This document shows positions 55,573-64,000 of a stretch of DNA of 64,000 nt, piece by piece (the stretch's first letter is position 1; each line of letters opens with the position of its first letter). Source of the stretch: Marthasterias glacialis (Eukaryota; Echinodermata; Asteroidea; Forcipulatida; Asteriidae); contig OU452238.1 of assembly GCA_911728455.2 (NCBI GenBank), forward strand, positions 10,175,065 through 10,239,064. The letters are read 5' to 3'. The notes under the pieces were generated by a model that saw only the letters and a program-made list of their open reading frames with translations, was not told the origin of the DNA and searched no databases. The translations under genes were made by a program, and so were the position numbers.

Positions 55573-55830
55573 TTTGGCAGATGGCTGAGCGTTCTAGCGC
55601 ATCGAACTCAACTTCTGTTGGCCAAGTCACCGGAGTGTGGGTTCGAATCCCGGTCGGGACACTTGTGTCGTTGAGCAAGAAACTTAACTGTAATTGCTTC
55701 ACATCCCCCAGGGCAGGTAGATGGTAGCTACAAGGTTCCAGATTGTTTATGTGAATTATTAGCAACCTGCATGCCATTAAGGTTGCAGATGCCGAATACT
55801 CCCATGGAGCTGGGATTGCCAACGGCCTGA
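55573..55830 (+). mobile_element. tRNA-Leu-derived SINE, second subfamily
   Basis: The head has CAGATGGCTGAGCGTTCTAG (box A) and GTGTGGGTTCGAATCCC (box B), and the body starts TTGAGCAAGAAACTTAACTG, then TTGCTTCACATCCCCCAGGG. It differs from the 54.2-kb copy in its second half, which reads AACCTGCATGCCATTAAGG and ends with AATACTCCCATGGAGCTGGG. Head and body are in the same orientation. Confidence 0.82.
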
Positions 55831-55893
55831 TAATCTGAATACGGAGATGCCTTCACTTACACTTTGTGTTTTTGTTCTACAATCACCGTAACT

Positions 55894-55913
55894 CCCCCCC
55901 CCCCCCCCCCCCC
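55894..55913. repeat. C-run
   Basis: An uninterrupted run of about 20 cytosines followed by CTCCCCC. Confidence 0.95.
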
Positions 55914-57448
55914 TCCCCCACGCAAACACACAGCACAAAAACTTTTACTATTATTCACGGGCCCACAGTTAAATTATAGCTAATGGGTTTGTGCACGATG
56001 CAATAATAATGAAAATCAACAATAATTGGATATCATAACATGCACGAAATTGAAATAAATAAGGGTATAAACATAATCTATCTTGATTAATAAGGACAAC
56101 CCTTTCCATTTACATGGCAAATTTTGTACATTTTGAACAAACTCTCAATGACAAAGCAAACACATAATTCAACAAGTTTTTCTTTTAATTATTACAAATA
56201 GTAAATTTTAATGTCAGTCAGCATTTCAAAGAGAACATATAATTGTAAAAATCAAACAATCACCAATCAAATTTCCTTGAGCAAGCATAAACCATTGCCA
56301 GCTTTTTTGGTGCTATTTTCATCTAACTAATATGTTATTAATTGCTATGGCAACCATAATTTGCATAGTTATAAACATTTTATTCAGACCACGTCCTTGG
56401 GGCGCAAGAGACATCAATAAATCTTTCATGTGAAGAAGTATTATCTCGTTTTTTATATTAAGTAGTGGCAACAGACCGATTGTGTATGGGAGAATGCACA
56501 AACGAGCCTCGGTTAATTTTTATATGAAGCTGCTTACCCTCAACGCAATTCAACGCAATTCTAAAACAAAATTAGAAAAGAAAAAATAAACCATATACAA
56601 AATTAGAAAAGAATAAAGAATACATAAACAAATACAATAAAAAAAAATAACAATTTAAAAGATTATAAAAATTGCTTCTAAAATTGTTTTGTAAAACTCT
56701 TCACGCTACCATTTAACTTGCATTTAAAGTTCAAACCGCCCAAACATTGCCTTGTCTCTCACTTGGCTCCAAAATGTTTTGCGCCAATACTGATGATTAA
56801 AACGTAGTTTCCCCCTGGTCAATTTGAATTACATGTATTGGCAATCTTACTAATATTATGCACATTCTTAAAGTAAAGTTTCATGACGCTTTCACAGAAC
56901 AATGCTATTTAGCTTTTCTGCAAAATTCTGCTCTTTACACATTCGGTGATCGAGACCGCTTGATTGTAAACCCTGATATTCTATGCTGTCACACAGCTGA
57001 CTTTATAGTCTGTGTTAAGGCGACCGTGCATCAACAACAACAACAGTGTTTTTGCTATGAGTGACTTTCTCCCACACGTTGTGGAGTTTTGTTGCGTGTT
57101 CATCCCTCAGCGTTAACTCGTCATCTCCCGTGGAAGCCATGCGGCACAGGGCACTATATAACCTTATTGGTTGTTTTCAATATTATTAAGTGTTGATCGT
57201 TCATCATGCGGTCAATGTTAGAGTGGATTACACGGGTTGCTGATCCCGGTCAAAGTGTGGACAGGTGAGATGAAAGGAGCAAACGACCGTGTCTCCGTAA
57301 TTAGAAGTCTCAAAATTGAGAATATAAATTTTGTGTACTCATAAATAAAAACAAAAAATTTACAACGTTTGTCATTAACACGCGTTTTGAAAGTCGCAAT
57401 GTAACAGGTGTTCATCCTTTCTTTTAATCGTGTCAAATTATTTTTAGT
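55914..57448. other. no gene seen; A-rich patch 56560-56660
   Basis: Frames up to 72 codons only. The A-rich patch contains repeated AAATTAGAAAAGAA units. Confidence 0.5.
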
Positions 57449-57814
57449 CAGTGGCGTAACTTAGGGGCAGGGGCGGAGCCACGTCCCCACCTAAATTGAT
57501 GTCTGTGCCACCCCAACCGTGGACCCATTTGAAACCTGGACTTTTGAGATTAAAAATTAACCAGTATAAAAATTATAAGCTTTCATGAAGTAATTTCAAT
57601 GTTTTTTCATAACCATTTTCTCTATTTACACGCAGACAATGTGTTTTTACCTCCTCGTCAGATTATCTTATAAAAATACTAAACGGCATATAATTAAACA
57701 ACAGCGCTGAAAAGGGGCTTAAAAATGACAAAGTTTAGTTAATGAAGTACTCCTAGAAAAATAGGTGCGCCCCTTGTCCCTGTGCCCCCAGTAATGTTAC
57801 CCTAGTTTTGCTGG
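57449..57814 (+). mobile_element. hAT-like MITE, CAGTGGCGTAACT termini
   Basis: It starts CAGTGGCGTAACTTAGGGG. The right end (CCCTAGTTTTGCTGG) is a diverged inverse. It shares AACCTGGACTTTTGAGA, AACGGCAT and GCGCTGAAAAGGGG with the element at 10377-10632 read on its minus strand. It is about 366 bp and non-coding. Confidence 0.72.
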
Positions 57815-58535
57815 TTTTCTCAGTTATTGATTATATCTCAGTTATATTTTATTTTTGTAAGTTTCATTAAGAGTCTGTTGAAATTTCTCAGCTGTATTTT
57901 TTTCACTTGTGTACTTTCTAGTTTTGTTTGTTTGTTCTGAAGTTTGGTTTGTGGTTTTTTTCTTCTTTTTATGGCGGGGTTAGATTGTTTGTTTGTTTGT
58001 TTGTTTTTTGGTAGTTTTGTTTTTTGTTTTTTTAAGTTGTGGTCAAAATAACATAGTATTTTGTTATTGCAATTTTATTTTATTTTATTATTATTGTTAT
58101 TATTATAATTCTTATAATATAAGTCGTTGGACATATTTTTTTCGGTGAAGTAATTCAATAAAATTGAGATGGATAATTCTGACATTTAAATTAATGAAAA
58201 TGTACCCAAAACATGGACCTGGTGATTCAAAAATAGGCCAGGCCTTATTAACCAGGATCTGCATAGGTTTTGGGCCAGGTATTTTTCTGTCAATATTTTA
58301 AAGGCAAACCAAAATAAATGTGTTTAAAACAGATACATTTGTGGTCAGTTTGTTCTTTTACATTGATAAAAACATAAATTAAATTGTTTCTATGTTTTTG
58401 TAATTGACCTTTAGGTGTTATGTTTTTCATATTGTACAAGAGTGCATCCCAATGATGACGTCACTATTTTGTTTATGTGCAAATACAGCCTCCATCAAGG
58501 TGCGGGGTTGCTCCCCCAAAAAGGTTAACACTGCT
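57815..58535. other. no gene seen; TTTG-rich patch 57925-58030
   Basis: T-rich simple sequence, including (TTTG)n near 57987-58010. Confidence 0.55.
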
Positions 58536-58536
58536 T

Positions 58537-58832
58537 TTAAAACATTGCCCTGATAAATACAACATTAACAACTTTTAATCCATCACTTTTATAGAGAACC
58601 CTGCAAGAAAAGACAATACACTGTTTCTTTGAAGATATAGCACACTTATTGGCTGCACAGAAATCACAAAGACCATCGATGTGATGGATAGACATAAACT
58701 TTCCCCATAGTTGATATCTTGTAGAAGACCTAAGACTTGGCACTCTGAAAGTTCTGGGTGTAAATTACATGAATTCAAGATATCGGAATGCAGCACTTTG
58801 TTATGTCCACCTACCGTGGAATAGTTAAACAC
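58537..58832 (-). other. overlapping minus-strand frames, unassigned
   Basis: Two frames overlap: 58575-58832 (85 codons) and 58537-58743 (68 codons). Read one after the other they could be one frameshifted coding segment; the second carries the cysteine cluster GLCDFCAANKCAISSKKQC. I recognise no family, and there is no splice or promoter evidence. Confidence 0.2.
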
Positions 58833-58834
58833 AC

Positions 58835-60455
58835 CTTCTTGCCAGCATGGTATCCCCGTGGGTTCATCGGCACATAGCCTTATATACCAGAGGTTTTATG
58901 ATTAGCTACATTCAGTCTCCTGCACTGTCTTATCGGCTTTTACACTGCTCTATTTTCCTATTTCATTTGTCGGAACACTATTTAATGCAAGTTAATTACT
59001 TTCAATTACATTTGATCATGGTTGATCACTCAAAATAATTAGATAGTGAAGGTACGGGTTGGTATCTGCGGATGCACGATTGTGTTCCCAAGTGCGTTGT
59101 TGCGTTTCATTACTACATTCCATATGTCACTGTATTGCCAGTTTCCTTGAGTTCATCATTCAAGATATCGGGAGAATTATCCCTTGGCAAAAAATGATAC
59201 AAGAAAGGTGTCCAAAAGTGCATTGACTGCTAGCGTCAGATTAACAAATAACTTGGGCTAAAAAAATGTTGTGTATATAGTGCCGTTCAAAATGTAGAGT
59301 GTTGCACGTGTTATTTGTCATTCAAAATGTAGGATCGTGTGTGTGTGTTCTTTTCGCTTGGCCGTGTGCCTGTGGGATACACTCAATCTCGTCCTTGACT
59401 CATGTGCGCTGCACGTCATCCAACACGGGATTTTCGTTTTTGCGAAAATAGATTCCCTGCAACCTTGGCGTGCAGAGTATTGGTGGTTCTAGGTTTTTCC
59501 CAGTCTGCAATTAAAGATAAATACTGATGTGATGTGGTGTGTGACCTTGCTGTGCAGTGTAGCTTTTACACACTCCATTCAGTCTAAACAAAAACGGGTT
59601 TTCAGTGTTCCAGTCTGATTCAGAATTATTCATTCGGCTGCAATACAATTAATTACTAATCTCCACGATTGTTCTGAGGCTAATTAAAGTAAATTTTGTA
59701 TATCAATATTAATTCAAGCAAAAGTCATCTCCAACAGAAATATGTACAAGAGTTGAAATGAAATATCTATTCGAACATCTCGTGGTCAGAGCTGCTGAAA
59801 AAATCTACAGCTTGTAAAAACTAAAATACATCAAGAACATAAGGTAATTGTTCTGAAAATGTTGTTGAAATTGAGCGCTTTTGCTGATTTTACACAGCCA
59901 AATCATTGTTGTGTCGCCCTTTAAAATTGATAAACCAGCATAATAATTGCAGAACCGAGTAGGTTGCAATATTCATTCAAAGTCAATTATTTCTTAATTT
60001 ATAACAAAATAAGAAGAGAACCCCTCCTTTTGAAAATTTATTTTCTTGCCATCTTCAATTGCAAATGATTTATGTGGTAGGTTTATGGACAGCAGTAGCA
60101 AACGTCAAATGAATTAGATCTGAAATAACTCATGGTCAAACAGCAAGAACTCCAACAGGGATGGTCCAATTCCAATGGCTTGACTCGGCGTATAGCAGAT
60201 TTACGTGTCCATGTGTGTGCAGTATGTGACAGTCAAATGCGAAACATTTGCAAGTTGATCAACGGCAGACGGGTGGCACAATTCAATTGCACAATAGAAA
60301 TGACGCATCTTGCGCAGAATCATCTGTCCCCAGTCTGGAGTAATTGGATTTAATTCTATCAAAGTGCGTGCGGAGGGTAATGACAACTATGGCTCCTATG
60401 AGTAGGTCTATTCCCTACCCTGATGTTTGTTGATCCCTTTATGTTCAGTCTGCAG
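58835..60455. other. no gene seen
   Basis: Short frames only. TTTTCGTTTTTGCGAAAA near 59431 forms a small hairpin. A (GT)n patch lies near 59337-59350. Confidence 0.5.
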
Positions 60456-60458
60456 GCC

Positions 60459-60538
60459 TACTGGTCGATGGGGTTCGAACCCACACCCCCGCAATCTAGA
60501 GCAGATGGCTTAACCCATAGACCGAGCTTGCCCGGTGA
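60459..60538 (-). mobile_element. tRNA-like SINE head
   Basis: On the minus strand it reads GTCACCGGGCAAGCTCGGTC, then GGGTTAAGCCATCTGC, then GTGTGGGTTCGAACCCC (box B). Length and order fit a class II tRNA-derived head. No clear SINE body follows, so it is a solo head or a pseudo-tRNA. Confidence 0.6.
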
Positions 60539-60597
60539 CGAGAGGAAGAAAGCACAAGTACAGTGCTTATCACACATCGGTACAGGATAGAACAACA

Positions 60598-60860
60598 ATA
60601 GACCGATCCATTAAGCCCCGCCCACCTACGTGTTGACCAATCACAGCCTTGGGTATGCCACCGAAAGTCCGACAAAACTCCGACACGATAAAAATCCTAT
60701 TGAAAAATGTAAACACGCAGGCGCGTACTTATAGCGCGCGCGTTCATGTCGTGCAGTATGGCATTGAAGACACACACACTGTGCTACCCACGTGTACAGT
60801 GATGATGCAGCCAATGATTGGTCAATAAGTTTAGGGGCGGGGCTTAATGGATCAGTGTAT
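60598..60860. mobile_element. MITE with ATAGACCGATCCATTAAGCC termini
   Basis: The left end ATAGACCGATCCATTAAGCC continues CCGCCC, and TTGACCAATCA follows. The right end is the inverse (TGATTGGTCAA, GGGGCGGGGCTTAATGGATC). The arms match well over about 50 bases. The first ten bases equal those of the larger ATAGACCGAT element, so both may use one transposase. The inside has a GCGCGCGCG run and no coding frame. Confidence 0.82.
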
Positions 60861-60861
60861 A

Positions 60862-61829
60862 ATAGTCTTAAAGAACGCCATGAAATTCCTCGAATAAAGG
60901 GTGTGCAAAACATGTTCCCATTGCACCTAACTATGGTATAAAGATGAAGGTCACGGTGGCAAACTTCCCTTTGAAATGCTGTAGTTTCAGAAACGAAAAA
61001 AGAGCGAAAAAAATTATGTTTGAAAATAGAGAAAACATTTAAGTTTGTTTACGTGTTCGGAGCAGCGCTTGGGTCACCTTTGTTCGCGTTTTTTCCCCGT
61101 TTTTCTCCGCCTTCCTTCATAAACACACTTCTTAACTTCACATTAACCTTCACATTTCACACATAGTTACTTAGGTCTGTACCTGTAGATAAAACCGTTG
61201 TAGTGACGTCATCATGACATCACCAGGTGTTGATTAACGTTAACTCAAAGTTTATTATTTCAAAAAATCATAACTCCTGAACTACGCAATAGATTTTTAC
61301 AATATATACATCATAGGAAATGTCTTAAAATGTCACTGAATAAATGGTTCCAACCAGAAGTTGAAAATTTCAAAAATTTATAAAAATCATATCTCAAGAA
61401 CAACTTCCTCCATGGAACTACTTATCATTAAATAAAATTCTTTACTCTAGCTTGTAGACCTTTGAGCATGCTCGAATGTTTACACAGAGACGAGACCAGT
61501 TTGACCTTTACTTCCGGTCAAAACCGGGCTTTAAAGTGTTAACCCTATTTAAAGATCAAAGTCCGATACACGCAATGCCTACATTAGGGAGGTTTAGCTA
61601 CACGTATTTACCTGAACGTCAACGTGAGGGTGCCAATCATTTGTTTCGCTGACGTCACGTAAAAAATACGCTTACGTATTAAACGTACATTTTCACGTCA
61701 ATATGTCCGTGCAGGCGACCATACGCGAGCTGAAATGGGCAAAAAGTGATTACGTAATTTTGCAACAGCACAAACTTTTCGTGTTCACGTTAACGTTTAT
61801 CCTCACTTAACGGGCACCTAAACCTCCCT
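60862..61829. repeat. CRE- and ETS-like dispersed repeat, no gene
   Basis: GTGACGTCATCATGACATCA near 61203, CATAACTCCTGAACTACG, ACTTCCGGTCAAAACCGG and GACGTCACG recall 8890-9560. No long frame. Confidence 0.45.
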
Positions 61830-62625
61830 ATAGACCGATTGCGCGACCTACGTCACGTGACCCCTGTTGGGTTAAAAATGTAAACACACACGTAATCCTC
61901 CATAGGAAAGGGTGGTACGGTACACGATGATTAATGCATTAGTTAATTCGATCGAGGCGTTTCTTGCTCGAAATCTGTGAAACATATTCCAGAGTTTGTA
62001 CCAAAGACCTTCAAGTGGCTGAATAAAGCCAGTAAGGACAGTTCCAGCAAGTCTTGAAAATTGCAAAAGTACCGTATAAATGTGCACGATGTGTACAGCG
62101 CACGACGGAACGTTAGGTCAGACGATCGCGATCACCACACACCTTTCAACACAAAAATTTCAATGTTCTGAAGCTGAAATCCTCCAAAGAAATTGCTTTC
62201 CAAAACTATGTGATTCCTTTGCCTGTTTGAAATTCTGCAAGGCTAGGTATTAATGCTCACTTTTCCAACCTTGTTTATCCTTTTTTACAGTGATTTAGGC
62301 CAACATTACAAACAAAATAACAGACGGGTGGCTACATAATAGTCGTCCGACGCCGGTAGTGCATGGCTTAAAAAACCTCTTTTCAGAAGAATTCTGTTAA
62401 ATTATGTAACAGAGATGTGATTTAAATTAATGCCACACCGTACTACTTTAAAAAAAGGGGCTGATTAACTAATTCATCGCTTAACGAAAGTATAATCGAC
62501 TGTTTTCGAACTCACTCTATGTTACGGCCTATCTCTTTACACGTATTTTTTCACCAGCTGTATGACGTCATACCCGATAGGGGGTCACGTGACCGCATGT
62601 AAACATTGTGGCGCAATCGGTCTAT
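61830..62625 (+). mobile_element. ATAGACCGAT TIR element, full-length 796-bp copy
   Basis: The left TIR is ATAGACCGATTGCGCGACC with GTCACGTGACC 8 bases on. The right TIR is GGTCACGTGACC, then GCGCAATCGGTCTAT. Landmarks inside, in order, are CCAGAGTTTGTACCAAAGAC, GAAGCTGAAATCCTCCAAAG, a pyrimidine-AG that looks like a splice acceptor (CCTTTTTTACAG near 62279), AGTCGTCCGACGCCGGTAG, and CAGCTGTATGACGTCATACC. The plus-strand frame that is open at 11164-11397 in the other copy has a stop and a frameshift here. It is non-autonomous; no transposase was seen. Confidence 0.85.
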
Positions 62626-62875
62626 TGTACACCATGTACACGTACTGGATAACCATGTGTGCATTCAAGCGTGTCAATCTCGAGTTACTTTAGGTATGGA
62701 ACGCCCCCAAAACAGGCGTCCATTAATATATGGATCGCACTTTCACATACATGTAGTACGTTTAGTTCGCTTATAATTATGTTGTGGTGTTTGACTGTTT
62801 GCATGATGGTTTATGATAAGCAGTAATTTTATCATGCAATTATGCTCTTTTCATAATCAATGTGAGACATTATCA
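62626..62875. other. no gene seen
   Basis: AT-rich flank of the TIR element. Confidence 0.5.
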
Positions 62876-63220
62876 GTGACGTCATAATGACGCAATGGGC
62901 TTTCAAATAATGCTGAATTAAAGTGTATTATTATTTTGACTCCTGGCCCAAATGTTTTTAAGCAGTAACATTATCACAAACAATGATGCTCTTTTCATAA
63001 TCAATAAAGTGTTGCTCTTGTAAATTGAAACCACTCTAGCTGTAACTATTAAGTTACTGAACTTGGTTGAAAGTTCAACAAAATAATCTGAAACTTAGCA
63101 CATGCTTAAATTTCATTGTCCAGATGAAAACTTAGAAGTGACGTCATGATGACGCCATCGGCTTTCAAATAACGTTAAATTAAAGTGTACTATTATTTTG
63201 ATCCTGGTCAAGATGTTTTA
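62876..63220. repeat. diverged tandem duplication, period about 262 bp
   Basis: GTGACGTCATAATGACGCAA, then GGCTTTCAAATAATG and AATTAAAGTGTATTATTATT at 62876 recur at 63138 as GTGACGTCATGATGACGCCA, GGCTTTCAAATAACG and AATTAAAGTGTACTATTATT. Confidence 0.82.
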
Positions 63221-63489
63221 TTGTCCGAAGATTAAAATAAAGAAATAAAGAAATAAAATAAAAACTATTCCCAAAACTCGCAGAGCCATGGCTGTAATGA
63301 TTTAAATATTTACATTGTTATGTGAAAGTTTGATATATCAAGTTCTTTGTGTTTGCTAGTGACCTGATTTGACCTCGCTTTCTGTCCAAATCGGAAGTTC
63401 CAATAACTTATATCATAAAGCTCTATTTAGTGGATTTTAAATACATACTTAACTGTTTTATTGGATTTAACTTTTAATGCATTAAATAA
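63221..63489. other. no gene seen; AAATAAAG run
   Basis: A short (AAATAAAG)n patch at 63235-63262; otherwise AT-rich. Confidence 0.5.
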
Positions 63490-63612
63490 CTATTTCAGTT
63501 ACCGTTATCCAGAACACCTAGTTTTTGTGACTTATTTTCATGCCAGAGTCAGATAAAATGCAGCTACTGGTCTTTGACAATTATCAATGTTGTCCGCGTG
63601 CTTTAAAGAGAT
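63490..63612 (+). mobile_element. TTAAAGGCACTG-family end fragment
   Basis: It ends GCTACTGGTCTTTGACAATT, then ATCAATGTTGTCC and GTGCTTTAAA, matching the end of the copy at 4680-4866. Confidence 0.55.
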
Positions 63613-63839
63613 AGACCAACTGATCTTTGTTTAATTGATTGGCTATAGAAATCATTCAGATGGTGCTTCACAAAGTGCTGAGGATACCATGGAGCCATTC
63701 TGCTACTCCAATTTAAAAAAAGAAAAGAACACAAACTCAATACATAAAGGAACAATTCCCTTAACGTTTTGAAACCGATTAGTGGCGTATTTAGGCCAAG
63801 CGGATAAGAACACCAAACTCAAGCTCTGGTGTTTCTTAG

Positions 63840-63900
63840 TAGCAAAGTGATGGTTCGAGTCCCGGTCGTGACATGTGTGACAAGCAAGACACTTAACCAT
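63840..63900 (+). mobile_element. SINE fragment, box B plus body start
   Basis: GGTTCGAGTCCCGGTCGTGA, then GACAAGCAAGACACTTAACC, matches the head-body junction of the SINEs at 54.2 and 55.6 kb. The rest of the head and body is missing; the next repeat begins at 63904. Confidence 0.7.
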
Positions 63901-63903
63901 TAT

Positions 63904-63992
63904 TAATAAATACCTAGGACAGTTTGTGGATTCTGATTGGTCAAAACGTGATCACGTGGGGGTGTATTAATGGCGATATAAAGACCGGCTAA
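63904..63992. repeat. dispersed repeat with ATTCTGATTGG..CACGTGG, copy 2
   Basis: It matches 47266-47373 in order: AATAAATACC, ACAGTTTGTGG, ATTCTGATTGGTC, ATCACGTGGG, GCGATATAAA, ACCGGCT. It is cut by the end of the window. Confidence 0.65.
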
Positions 63993-64000
63993 CAAAACAA

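Overview
The window looks like repeat-rich nuclear DNA of a marine invertebrate animal, most likely an echinoderm and perhaps a sea star. The reasons are its AT-rich composition, the absence of any intact bacterial-style or compact gene, the density of short inverted-repeat transposons and tRNA-derived SINEs, and several repeat signatures I associate with echinoderm genomes: a GGGCCCAATTTCAT-ended inverted repeat, a TTAAAGGCACTG-start repeat, and a SINE body reading like TTGAGCAAG..CACTTAAC. The lineage call is from memory of such repeats, not from a search. I see no host protein-coding gene that I can name. The only open frame that looks convincingly protein-like and is not repeat-derived is a 139-codon frame at 34301-34720.

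Layout, left to right. 0-5 kb: a possible retrotransposon 3' end, a 16-bp perfect hairpin, a three-unit ~200-bp tandem repeat, two tRNA-derived SINE copies and the end of a MITE. 5-11 kb: a MITE at 7.0 kb, a 700-bp inverted-repeat element at 8.1-8.8 kb whose terminal motif is repeated internally, CRE-motif-rich repeats, and a hAT-like MITE at 10.4 kb. 11-14 kb: a TIR element with ATAGACCGAT ends, split by a decayed non-LTR reverse transcriptase, followed by a second reverse-transcriptase relic. 14-24 kb: a SINE, three 21-bp palindromic minisatellite arrays and a dispersed repeat. 24-34 kb: two partial copies of the ATAGACCGAT element, tandem duplications, and a near-perfect GC-rich palindrome of about 106 bp. 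34-36 kb: the candidate coding frame. 37-43 kb: a cluster of MITEs, a fourth 21-bp array, a perfect histone-type 3' stem-loop at 40.6 kb with no histone gene next to it, and a complex TG-rich variable tandem region. 43-64 kb: further SINEs, MITEs, hairpins, a second weaker histone-type stem-loop, and a full 796-bp copy of the ATAGACCGAT element.

Nothing here works as a pathway. What connects the window is mobile-element biology: one TIR family occurs five times in two subfamilies, a MITE shares its outermost bases, a retrotransposon fragment is nested in one copy, and four minisatellite arrays share a 21-bp palindromic core. Identity calls rest on pattern recognition; no alignment or database search was possible. 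Boundaries of repeats are approximate to a few bases for clear termini and to tens of bases for diverged ones.
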